64,000 bases of DNA from Prevotella aff. ruminicola Tc2-24 (GTDB lineage Bacteria > Bacteroidota > Bacteroidia > Bacteroidales > Bacteroidaceae). Where the stretch lies: positions 124,001 to 188,000 of the forward strand of contig NZ_FOIQ01000006.1 in the NCBI RefSeq assembly GCF_900110895.1. The letters run 5' to 3'. This document shows positions 33,438-41,166 of this stretch, one piece after another (position 1 is the stretch's first letter; every line of letters starts with the position of its first letter). A program made the position numbers and the translations under genes. A model generated the notes under the pieces. It worked only from the letters and a program-made list of their open reading frames with translations, had not been told where the DNA came from and did no database searches.

Positions 33438-34925
33438 ATGAAAAAATCTTTGCTTCTTTTGCCATTGTTGGCATTGTTGGGCTGTACGATGCCCGAAGTC
33501 GAGACACCCGTCCTTACCGTTGATGGTGGCAGGATACAGGGTGTGCTAGCCGAGAATACTGGCGTGTATGTCTATCGCGGTATCCCCTATGCCGCTCCCC
33601 CTATCGGCGACCTGCGCTGGAAAGAGCCACAGCCAGTGGAAGCGTGGGACAGCATCCGAATTTGCGATAAATTCGGTCATCCCGGTTATCAGTCCGTCCA
33701 CTATCCTGGTTACTACACCTCTGAATGGGGTTATGGCGATGAAGCACCTTACAGTGAGGACTGCCTCTATCTGAATGTATGGACGAAGGCACCCGGTCAG
33801 GTCGAGAAGAAACTGCCGGTAGCTCTTTGGATTCACGGTGGTGGTTACCGCGAGGGCTGGGGCTCGGAGCCTGAGTTCGACGGTCAGGAGTGGGCCTCAA
33901 AGGATGTAGTGCTCGTCACGATCAATTACCGTCTCGGCATTTTCGGTTTTATGCCCTATCCAGAGCTGTCGGCAGAGAGTCCCCATCAGGTCTCTGGCAA
34001 CTATGGCATCCTCGATCAGATCCAGTCGTTGAAATGGATTAAGCAGAATATTGCGCAGTTTGGTGGCGATCCCGATAATGTCACGATCTTCGGACAGAGT
34101 GCAGGTGCTGGTAGTGTGAAGACACTCTGTGAGTCTCCCCTGGCCCGTGGTCTCTTCAACAAGGCAGTCATCATGAGTGGCGGTGGTATCAACGTGCCAG
34201 CGAAAGAGGGTGAGGAAGCCATGCCGGCTACCCCGATGGTGAAGTTCTTCACCTACAACCCGACGCTCAAAGAGGCCGAGGCCGAGACCAAGAAAGTGAT
34301 GGACTGGGCCGGACTCACCGACCTGACCAAGCTGCGCGCCGCTTCAACAGAATTGCTCTACACAGTCGGAACACTTTATAATATGGTCAACAAAAGTGAC
34401 GTCATGATCATGGAGCGTCCCATCATCGACGGCTACGTATCACTGAAGAACTTCGACGAGGCAACCCGTGGCGGAACAATTGCCGATGTACCCTATATGA
34501 TTGGATACACCCTTAACGACATGGGCTCGATGGCACCCGGCATCGCTGAGTTCTGTAAGGTACGTGAGAGTCAGGGGGGTAAGGCTTGGGCCTATGAGTT
34601 TGCCCGTCCGTTGCCCGACGACGGTCATCATCCCGAGATTACGAGTCGTCTGAAAGGTGCTTTCCACTCCAGCGATCTGTGGTATGTCTTCAAGTCACTA
34701 CAGCACTGCTGGCGTCCTTGGACACAGGGTGACTGGGATCTCTCTGAGAAGATGCTGACTGCCTGGACGAACTTCGTGAAATATGCCAATCCGAATGGTG
34801 CAGAAGGTAGCGAGGGACTCTCATGGACACCCTGTACGGCTGAGAACCCGCAGTTCATGCTCTTCAAGCTCGATGCTCAGGATGCAGAGGCATCAGAGAT
34901 GGGTGCCCCCATCCGTCCCGAATAA
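33438..34925 (+). CDS. Type B carboxylesterase lipoprotein
   Basis: Serine esterase of the cholinesterase/type B carboxylesterase family (formerly CE10), likely acting on acylated sugars given its xylan-type operator. Lipoprotein signal with Cys at 16 (LLALLGC). Family landmarks: YRGIPYAAPPIGDLRWKEP near residue 50, SEDCLYLNVW, oxyanion motif WIHGGGY, nucleophile Ser in FGQSAGAGS (about 221), and His in GAFHSSDLWYVF (about 412). 495 residues, near the lower end for the family. It is transcribed alone behind its operator and ends in a hairpin shared with the convergent DUF3667-like gene. A paralogue of similar length lies at 37723. Confidence 0.9.
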   Translation: MKKSLLLLPLLALLGCTMPEVETPVLTVDGGRIQGVLAENTGVYVYRGIPYAAPPIGDLRWKEPQPVEAWDSIRICDKFGHPGYQSVHYPGYYTSEWGYGDEAPYSEDCLYLNVWTKAPGQVEKKLPVALWIHGGGYREGWGSEPEFDGQEWASKDVVLVTINYRLGIFGFMPYPELSAESPHQVSGNYGILDQIQSLKWIKQNIAQFGGDPDNVTIFGQSAGAGSVKTLCESPLARGLFNKAVIMSGGGINVPAKEGEEAMPATPMVKFFTYNPTLKEAEAETKKVMDWAGLTDLTKLRAASTELLYTVGTLYNMVNKSDVMIMERPIIDGYVSLKNFDEATRGGTIADVPYMIGYTLNDMGSMAPGIAEFCKVRESQGGKAWAYEFARPLPDDGHHPEITSRLKGAFHSSDLWYVFKSLQHCWRPWTQGDWDLSEKMLTAWTNFVKYANPNGAEGSEGLSWTPCTAENPQFMLFKLDAQDAEASEMGAPIRPE

Positions 34926-34950
34926 CGACAGACACCCTATATGGTATATA

Positions 34951-34980
34951 AAGACGGCGGCGTCATCACGCTGCCGTCTT
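34951..34980. terminator. Bidirectional terminator hairpin between convergent genes
   Basis: A 12-bp stem (AAGACGGCGGCG with CGCTGCCGTCTT, one G-T pair) with loop TCATCA. The loop contains the stop codon of the minus-strand gene (34966-34968). A weak T-rich stretch follows on either strand. Confidence 0.75.
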
Positions 34981-35955
34981 TAAGTTACTTAATAAACCGG
35001 CACAGAGACTAAAGACCACACCCACAAAAATCAGTGCGAGTAAGACCGCGACGAAGGTCAGCGCAAAATAAGCAAGCACCCTACGTTTCGTGAATCCCGA
35101 GAACTGCTTGAGAGCCACAAAGACCATCCAGTATGCGATAATACTGACTGGCCATATCAATTTCCCGATGATGGCATATAGGGTATACACATTTGACACA
35201 TACACCAATGCCACAAAGAACTCGGAATAGCGCAAATCCTGTACGGCCGGACTCCGTCGGAAGAAGAGGAAATAAAGCGGTACAGAGACTAACAGAAGCG
35301 TGAATAGCGAGAAGATGGCCGGATTCTTCTTTCTTAATCCATTCATAAACTTCATGAAACTCAGTCCGTCGTTGACATACTGGTTGTCCACCTTCTTCCC
35401 ATTCTTGTAGACCCCGCTGTCATGACTTTCCTTTTCAGCGATTTTCTTCTGAAGCAATGAAGCGATAGAATCAGCTTTCGCATCCGATAGACCTTTCTTC
35501 TCTTTGACGGTCTCAACCAGATTCTGCTTGGCATCCGCCTCTTTCTCCTCCACTCCGAAGTCGACGCCATGCTCGATGAGTAATGAGAGAGCTGTCAGTA
35601 GGAAAAACATCTTAAATGGCGGGAAATAGGCCGATTGCATTCCTCCGAGATAGTCATGGATCATATATCCCGGACGGAACATCAGGTCACGGATACTCCG
35701 GAACATACCGCGGTTTCCGATGCCCCACACATCCAAGAAAAGCAACAAGGCCTTCTTAAATGAGAAACGGCCGACGACAGCCGACTGTCCGCAACGAGGG
35801 CAGTAGTTTCCCTGATAGAGCGTGCCACAGGAGGCACAAGCATGCTGATTCTCAGAGAGCGGCTTCACCTCGTGAGGCCTACGTTGCCACATACGGAAAG
35901 CCCTGTACCACATCTTACGCCGCTCTTTGTCAAAGAGGTATTCTATCCGATACAT
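34966..35955 (-). CDS. DUF3667-like membrane protein with N-terminal zinc-ribbon motif
   Basis: Unknown function. The start is placed at the ATG ending at 35955 (MYRIEYLFDKERR) because a TATCTTTG box on the minus strand at 35977-35984 lies inside the longer frame. An N-terminal double CxxC motif (CASCGTLYQGNYCPRCGQ) resembles a small zinc ribbon. It is followed by FRSIRDLMFRPGYMIHDYLGG and several hydrophobic segments (about 120-140, 215-235, 245-290, 300-325), the pattern of the DUF3667 family common in Bacteroidota. A charged, probably exposed stretch (about 140-205, rich in E/K) separates the first helix from the rest. It has no evident link to the polysaccharide genes around it. Confidence 0.75.
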   Translation of the reverse strand: MYRIEYLFDKERRKMWYRAFRMWQRRPHEVKPLSENQHACASCGTLYQGNYCPRCGQSAVVGRFSFKKALLLFLDVWGIGNRGMFRSIRDLMFRPGYMIHDYLGGMQSAYFPPFKMFFLLTALSLLIEHGVDFGVEEKEADAKQNLVETVKEKKGLSDAKADSIASLLQKKIAEKESHDSGVYKNGKKVDNQYVNDGLSFMKFMNGLRKKNPAIFSLFTLLLVSVPLYFLFFRRSPAVQDLRYSEFFVALVYVSNVYTLYAIIGKLIWPVSIIAYWMVFVALKQFSGFTKRRVLAYFALTFVAVLLALIFVGVVFSLCAGLLSNLKTAA

Positions 35956-35976
35956 GATGATAATGGTTTGTCTCTG

Positions 35977-35984
35977 CAAAGATA
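35977..35984 (-). promoter_or_regulatory. -7 promoter box of the DUF3667-like gene
   Basis: Minus-strand TATCTTTG followed by C, 21 nt upstream of the chosen ATG, which fixes the start of that gene. Confidence 0.6.
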
Positions 35985-36038
35985 ACATCTTTTTTCTTAT
36001 TTCTCTTTCAATCTGTGAGTTTTTTCACCTACTTGTTG

Positions 36039-36046
36039 TATCTTTG
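36039..36046 (+). promoter_or_regulatory. -7 promoter box of the GH43/carboxylesterase operon
   Basis: TATCTTTG followed by C, 29 nt before the GH43 start. I checked the positions 31 nt and 52 nt upstream of the box and found no TGNNAC repeats, so this operon seems to be outside the hemicellulose direct-repeat group. Confidence 0.65.
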
Positions 36047-36075
36047 CATGCGAATCCTAAAACGAGAGAAAGAAT

Positions 36076-37698
36076 ATGAAGAGAATGCTGACCATGATCC
36101 TGATGATCTGTGCCACGTTGAACATGACGGCACAGAGTACTTGTAATGAAAAGATCCAGAACCCGATGCTGTGGGCCGACGTGCCCGACCCCGACGTGAT
36201 CCGCGTGGGCGACACCTTCTACCTTGTGTCCACCACCATGCACCTGATGCCAGGAGCGCCGGTAATGGCCTCGAAGGATCTGAAGAACTGGGAAACTGTC
36301 GGTTATATCTTCGACCGTCTGACCGACTCGCCGAAATACGACCTGCAGGAAGGAACGGCCTACGGGCGCGGTCAGTGGGCCACCTCCCTGAAATACCACA
36401 AGGGTAAGTTCTATGCGCTGTTGGCGCCCAACGAGGAGGGCGCTATGGGTGACACCTATATCTTCTCAGCCGAGAAGGCCGAAGGGCCGTGGACCATCGT
36501 ATCAAGGATGCGCCATTTCCACGACTGCTCGTTGTTCTTCGACGACGACGACCGTGTGTATGTGGTCTATGGCACTGGCGAGATGATGGAGCTGAAACCA
36601 GACCTCTCAGATGTCATCGAGGGTACTCACCAGCAGATCTTCGAGCGCGAGGCCGACGAGACAGGACTGTTGGAGGGCTCACGTATGATCAAGCATAACG
36701 GCAGATACTACCTGCTGATGATCTCGCAGGCCTATGCCCCCGGACGACATCGTCGGGAGGTGTGCTACCGTGCCGACGATATCCACGGTCCGTATGAGAA
36801 GAACGTGATCCTGGAGTCCGACTTCGGCGGATTCCCCTACGTGGGACAAGGCACCATCGTCGACACACAGGACGGCGACTGGTATGGCATCATCTTCCAG
36901 GACCGTGGCGGTGTGGGACGTGTACTCACACTTTCCCCCTGTCGTTGGATCGACGGTTGGCCGCAGATCGGCGACGAGAACGGGAAGGTGCCCGAGACGA
37001 TGCGCCCGCTGAAGAGCGGACAACCCGAGACTGCCATCGTGAAAAGCGACGAGTTCGGTGATGCGAAACTCGGTCTCCACTGGCAGTGGAACCACAACCC
37101 CATCGACAAGGCCTGGTCGCTCACGGAGCGTCCTGGCTTCCTGCGCCTGAAGACCAACCGTGTCGTGCCCAACCTCTATCTGGCGCCCAACACCCTGACC
37201 CAGCGCATGGAAGGTCCGACATGCAGCGGTGCTGTGCTGCTCGACCTCTCGCACCTGAAGGACGGCGACTGCGCCGGTCTGGCCGCCTTCAACAGCGACT
37301 CCGGCATACTGACGGTAAAGCGCCAGGGTAAGAAGCTGACGCTGGAGATGAGCGAGCAGACCGTCAGCCTCACCGACCGCGAGAAGGCCGTAGAGAACCA
37401 CACGGAGAAGATCATCGCACAGGTGCCACTGAAGCAGACGAAGATCTGGCTGCGCATCGACGGCGACTTCCGTGCCGGTGATTCGAAGACGAGCGGCGGG
37501 TTCAGTCCCGGCCGCGACCTCGCCACCTTCTACTACAGTCTTGACGGCGAGCAGTGGACGAAGATCGGCAACGACTATAAGATGACGTTCGACTGGCGCC
37601 GGTTCTTCATGGGCTCTAAGTTCGCCATCTTCTGCTATGCCACGAAGAAAGCCGGCGGCTATGTCGACGTCGACAACTTCGTATATTCGAAACAATAA
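36076..37698 (+). CDS. GH43 beta-xylosidase/alpha-L-arabinofuranosidase
   Basis: Exo-acting enzyme on xylan-type side chains or xylooligosaccharides. Signal peptide to about residue 19 (LNMTAQ). The five-bladed propeller shows DVPDPDVIRVGDTFYLVSTT (Asp base), CSLFFDDDDRVYVVYG (pKa-modulating Asp region) and LLEGSRMIKHNGRYYLL (acid Glu, about 196). A C-terminal beta-sandwich (about 330-540) is the usual companion of the larger GH43 groups. 540 residues is typical for the two-domain form. The gene is visibly G+C-richer at third positions than the xylan operon. It is followed 24 bp later by a type B carboxylesterase gene, presumably one transcript. Confidence 0.9.
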   Translation: MKRMLTMILMICATLNMTAQSTCNEKIQNPMLWADVPDPDVIRVGDTFYLVSTTMHLMPGAPVMASKDLKNWETVGYIFDRLTDSPKYDLQEGTAYGRGQWATSLKYHKGKFYALLAPNEEGAMGDTYIFSAEKAEGPWTIVSRMRHFHDCSLFFDDDDRVYVVYGTGEMMELKPDLSDVIEGTHQQIFEREADETGLLEGSRMIKHNGRYYLLMISQAYAPGRHRREVCYRADDIHGPYEKNVILESDFGGFPYVGQGTIVDTQDGDWYGIIFQDRGGVGRVLTLSPCRWIDGWPQIGDENGKVPETMRPLKSGQPETAIVKSDEFGDAKLGLHWQWNHNPIDKAWSLTERPGFLRLKTNRVVPNLYLAPNTLTQRMEGPTCSGAVLLDLSHLKDGDCAGLAAFNSDSGILTVKRQGKKLTLEMSEQTVSLTDREKAVENHTEKIIAQVPLKQTKIWLRIDGDFRAGDSKTSGGFSPGRDLATFYYSLDGEQWTKIGNDYKMTFDWRRFFMGSKFAIFCYATKKAGGYVDVDNFVYSKQ

Positions 37699-37722
37699 CC
37701 ACCAACAATTAAAGCCAACAAC

Positions 37723-39291
37723 ATGAGAAAGTATTTATTCATCCTGGTCTTCGGACTACTGGGCATGACTGCTGCACAGAGTCAGCCGTTACTTAAGACA
37801 CACGTAGAGACCGGCGACGTGGAAGGTGTTGCCGACGGTACCACCCTGGCTGTCTACAAGGCCATTCCCTATGCCGCCCCTCCTATGGGCAACCTCCGTT
37901 GGAAGGCACCACAGCCCGCCAAGCCTTGGCAGGGAGTGAGGGTATGCGACACGTTCGGCCCTTGGCCGCCCCAGCCCGTTCGTCAGGGTCTGACCCCCGA
38001 CATGATGAGTGAAGACTGTCTCTACCTCGGTATCGCTACCCCTGCCACCTCGGCTGACGACCGTCTGCCAGTGATGGTATGGATCCATGGCGGCGGCTTC
38101 CAGACTGAGCACTATGGCGGCGATCTGTGGAAATACCTCGCCCTGCGCGGTGTGGTCATCGTCAGCGTGGAGTATCGCACTGGTGCCCTCGGCTTCATGG
38201 CCCATCCCGAGCTGACCAAGGAGAACGGCGAAGGCCACTCCGGCAACTACGGTCTGCTCGATCAAATCTTCGCCCTGCAGTGGGTGCAGCGTAACATCGC
38301 CAACTTCGGCGGCGACCCCTCCAATGTCACCATCTTCGGCGAGTCGGCCGGCGCCATCAGCTGTAGCATCCTCTGCGCCTCACCGTTGGCTAAGGGCCTC
38401 TTCCATCGCTGCATCAGTCAGAGCGGTGGCTCGTTCGCCCCTTGGAGCGACCAGCCGCGCTCACTGGGTCTGGATGCCTCACAGAAAGGTGCCGAGGCCC
38501 AAGGTCTCGCCTTCCAGAAGCATCTGAAAAAGAAGTCGTTGAAAGAGCTACGTAAGATGGACAGTCAGGCACTCTGTGGCAAGGATGTCGGCTTCGGCGG
38601 CTTCTGGCCCTGTGTCGACGGCTATGTGATCTGCGACGACCAGTACCGCCTCTACGAGCGTGGCGAGTATAACGACGTGCCTGTCATCGTGATGACCAAC
38701 AGCGACGAGGGCGCCCTGTTCTCCCACTCCATCAAGCCCGAGGACTACGAGAAGCAGATCCGTGGCATCTTCGGCTCCTATGCCGACGAGGCCCTGAAGA
38801 CCTATCCGGGCAGCACGGTCGACGAGGCGTTCCATGGCTTCGGCGACGCCTTCCGCGACATGGGCTTTGCCTGGCCTTCCTACGCATGGGTCAGTCTGCA
38901 GGCCAAGACCGGCAAGAGTCCGGCCTATGCCGCCTTCCTGGCCCAGCCCTCCACACGCAGCTTCTCGCCAGACCCGCGCCGTCGTGGTGTGGCTCACGCC
39001 GATGATATCCTCTACCTCAACGGTGAGTTCCTCAACCAGCCTGACAAGTACCCTGCCGAGTCGGCCGTGGCAGAGATCATCCAACAGTACTGGGTGAACT
39101 TCGCCAAGACGGGCAACCCGAATGGCAAGGGCCTGCCCTACTGGCCGTCGTTCGACGACAGCAAGCCCACCACGATGCAGTTCTCCAACGGAGCCTCACT
39201 CATCATGCGCCCCAACCGCGAACAGATCGACTTCGTCGACCGATACTACAAGGCCAAGCGCGAAGAGACAGAAAGCCAGAGGAAGAGATAA
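37723..39291 (+). CDS. Type B carboxylesterase
   Basis: Exported serine esterase. Signal peptide to about 20 (MTAAQSQ), not a lipoprotein, unlike the paralogue at 33438. Landmarks: YKAIPYAAPPMGNLRWKAP, SEDCLYLGIA, WIHGGGFQ, nucleophile Ser in FGESAGAIS (about 208), and His in GVAHADDILYL (about 427). The C-terminal tail is basic (KRKR end). It forms a two-gene unit with the preceding GH43, which suggests de-esterification of arabinoxylan oligosaccharides, an inference from context. Strong G+C bias, as in its neighbour. Confidence 0.9.
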   Translation: MRKYLFILVFGLLGMTAAQSQPLLKTHVETGDVEGVADGTTLAVYKAIPYAAPPMGNLRWKAPQPAKPWQGVRVCDTFGPWPPQPVRQGLTPDMMSEDCLYLGIATPATSADDRLPVMVWIHGGGFQTEHYGGDLWKYLALRGVVIVSVEYRTGALGFMAHPELTKENGEGHSGNYGLLDQIFALQWVQRNIANFGGDPSNVTIFGESAGAISCSILCASPLAKGLFHRCISQSGGSFAPWSDQPRSLGLDASQKGAEAQGLAFQKHLKKKSLKELRKMDSQALCGKDVGFGGFWPCVDGYVICDDQYRLYERGEYNDVPVIVMTNSDEGALFSHSIKPEDYEKQIRGIFGSYADEALKTYPGSTVDEAFHGFGDAFRDMGFAWPSYAWVSLQAKTGKSPAYAAFLAQPSTRSFSPDPRRRGVAHADDILYLNGEFLNQPDKYPAESAVAEIIQQYWVNFAKTGNPNGKGLPYWPSFDDSKPTTMQFSNGASLIMRPNREQIDFVDRYYKAKREETESQRKR

Positions 39292-39352
39292 GTATAACAA
39301 ACGTAAGAATATAACGACTTGAAAATAGACGTAAACCACCTGTATAACGAAT

Positions 39353-39380
39353 CTTAGGGCAGCAATTAAGTTGCCCTAAG
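39353..39380. terminator. Hairpin between the GH43/esterase operon and the fructan regulator
   Basis: An 11-bp stem (CTTAGGGCAGC with GTTGCCCTAAG, one G-T pair) around loop AATTAA. Only a mixed TC-rich tract follows (CATTCTCGTCTTG), so terminator strength is uncertain; it could also act in the leader of the regulator gene. I could not find a clear -7 box for that gene. Confidence 0.55.
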
Positions 39381-39408
39381 CATTCTCGTCTTGTTCATAA
39401 TTTGATAT

Positions 39409-40974
39409 ATGCGACAAAGATTCTTTTATTTACTTGTATTGGCCGCGGTACTTGCCTCCTGCTCTGGAGACAAAGTGAAGTATCGTATCGGAATATCGCA
39501 GTGTTCGGATGACATATGGCGTAACAAGCAGAATGCAGAGTTGCGCATGGGTGCTTATTTCCATGATAACGTGGAACTGAAGTTCGCGGCGGCCTACGAT
39601 AGCGACGAGCGGCAGGTGCAGCAGATTGACAGTCTTGTGAATGATGGCATCGACTTGATGATTGTGGCACCAAATCAGGTGCAGACCATCTCGCCTGCTA
39701 TCGATCGTGCATACGAAAAAGGCATCCCTGTGATTGTGTTCGAGCGCAAGACCAGTTCACGGAAATATACCGCCTTTATCGGTGCCGACAACTACGAGAT
39801 GGGCCGTATGATGGGCGAATACATCGCCTCTCGACTTCATGGACAGGGAACGGTGTTGGAGATAAAAGGATTAGAAGGCTCGTCGTCTGCCATCGAGCGC
39901 CATAATGGTTTCATGAACGCCCTGAAGGATACACCAGGTATCAAGATCGTTGGCTCGCTACAGGGCGACTGGACAGAAGAGAGCGCAGTCGAGGCTATGA
40001 AGCAATGGTTGGCAGACAATCCTGATAATCGTGTTGATTGTGTTTTTGGTCACAACGACCGCATGGCGATGGGAGCACGTACAGCAATAGCCAAGTCTTC
40101 ACTTGCAACTATTCACGTTCCCCTTTTCTGCGGCATCGATGGTCTGCCTGGCGAGAACGGTGGTATCCAGCTGGTGCGCGACTCCTTGCTTGATGCTTCA
40201 TACATCTATCCCACGCATGGTGATCAGATCATAGAATTGGCCGTTAGCATACTTGAGGGCAAGCCCTATAAAAAAGAGACCATGTTGATGTCTGCCCTTG
40301 TAACAAGTGACAATGCCAAGGTACTACTCATGCAGAGCGAGGAATTGATGCGACAGGCCGACCATCTGGATCAGTTACATAATAAAGCCGACAACTACCT
40401 GCATGAACTTGACACCCAGCGTGTCGTGAATTGGCTCGCCATCGGCATCATCGCGTTACTTATCGTCGTCTTCGTATTGTTCTACCTCTATCATTTACGG
40501 AAAATCAGTATGCAAAGAGCGCGCGTGGTTAACACTTTATGGAACCTTAAGCCAGAGGATGTCACAGTGATCTCGGAACCCTCTGAGTCCCAGAAGACGT
40601 CCGAGATTTCAGAGGCATCAGGAAGCTCTGTTATCCCAGAGGAAAGCGACGCTTCTGCCGTCTCTTTGTTTATCACGCGTTTTAAGGAAGTCGTGGAAGC
40701 TCGTCTGACAGACAGTAATACCAGTGTGGAAGATCTGGCAGAAGACATGAACCTCAGTCGCGTGCAACTCTACCGCAAGGTGAAGGCTGTGACAGGCTCG
40801 TCGCCTGTGGAATTGCTACGAACTGCTCGCCTGAGCTGCGCCTACCAGTTGCTGCTTACTACCGACAAGAGCGTCTCTGAGGTTGCGTATGCCGTCGGCT
40901 TTACCGCTCCCAGCTATTTCACGAAATGTTTCAAGGAGGAGTATGGCATGGTGCCGGGAGACGTAAGGAAGTGA
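39409..40974 (+). CDS. Membrane regulator of the fructan locus: sugar-binding domain, TM helix, AraC domain
   Basis: Predicted transmembrane one-component regulator. The N-terminus is a signal with a lipobox-like end (LASC, Cys 18). Residues about 24-330 form a type I periplasmic sugar-binding domain (YRIGISQCSDDIWRNK, DLMIVAPNQVQTISPAIDRA, FIGADNYEMGRMMGEYIA, GHNDRMAMGA, FCGIDGLPGE). One TM helix spans 341-361 (NWLAIGIIALLIVVFVLFYL). A Ser/Glu-rich linker leads to an AraC domain at about 420-521. In B. thetaiotaomicron the fructan HTCS BT1754 senses fructose with the same kind of domain but also has kinase and receiver domains (known); those are missing here. Position next to susC and fructokinase supports fructose sensing. 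Confidence 0.88.
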   Translation: MRQRFFYLLVLAAVLASCSGDKVKYRIGISQCSDDIWRNKQNAELRMGAYFHDNVELKFAAAYDSDERQVQQIDSLVNDGIDLMIVAPNQVQTISPAIDRAYEKGIPVIVFERKTSSRKYTAFIGADNYEMGRMMGEYIASRLHGQGTVLEIKGLEGSSSAIERHNGFMNALKDTPGIKIVGSLQGDWTEESAVEAMKQWLADNPDNRVDCVFGHNDRMAMGARTAIAKSSLATIHVPLFCGIDGLPGENGGIQLVRDSLLDASYIYPTHGDQIIELAVSILEGKPYKKETMLMSALVTSDNAKVLLMQSEELMRQADHLDQLHNKADNYLHELDTQRVVNWLAIGIIALLIVVFVLFYLYHLRKISMQRARVVNTLWNLKPEDVTVISEPSESQKTSEISEASGSSVIPEESDASAVSLFITRFKEVVEARLTDSNTSVEDLAEDMNLSRVQLYRKVKAVTGSSPVELLRTARLSCAYQLLLTTDKSVSEVAYAVGFTAPSYFTKCFKEEYGMVPGDVRK

Positions 40975-41016
40975 AAAAGTGAATAATCTGCTGCCGGCTC
41001 ACGAGTAAAAGCTAAG

Positions 41017-41083
41017 AAATATCGTTCATTCCATTGCAAAAATGTTTCATTGCAACATATTTCGCATGGGATGAACGATATTT
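41017..41083 (+). promoter_or_regulatory. Long inverted repeat enclosing direct repeats, upstream of the fructan SusC gene
   Basis: 18-nt arms (41017-41034 and 41066-41083; 17 Watson-Crick pairs and one G-T) enclose a segment with a 16-bp-period tandem pair, CATTGCAAAAATGTTT (41032-41047) and CATTGCAACATATTTC (41048-41063). TTTTT ends the right arm. It may be the operator for the adjacent AraC-type regulator, a leader structure, or the terminator of the regulator gene. No convincing TAnnTTTG box is visible before susC. The remaining bases to 41166 hold nothing recognisable. Confidence 0.65.
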
Positions 41084-41166
41084 TTAATGCCCAAGAACAA
41101 ATAGTTAGTACTTTCACAGCAGATTTTCAAACAGACAGAGTATTAACTTAAAACAAAAAAAGACAA

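Noticed and set aside
35981..36046. TGNNAC-type operator for the GH43/carboxylesterase operon
   Set aside because: The positions at the required distances from the -7 box read TCTCTT and GATAAC, so the pattern is absent.
36679..37695. 338-codon open frame antisense to GH43
   Set aside because: Caused by G+C-rich codon use of the real GH43 gene; repetitive Val/Ala/Leu/Arg composition and no motif.
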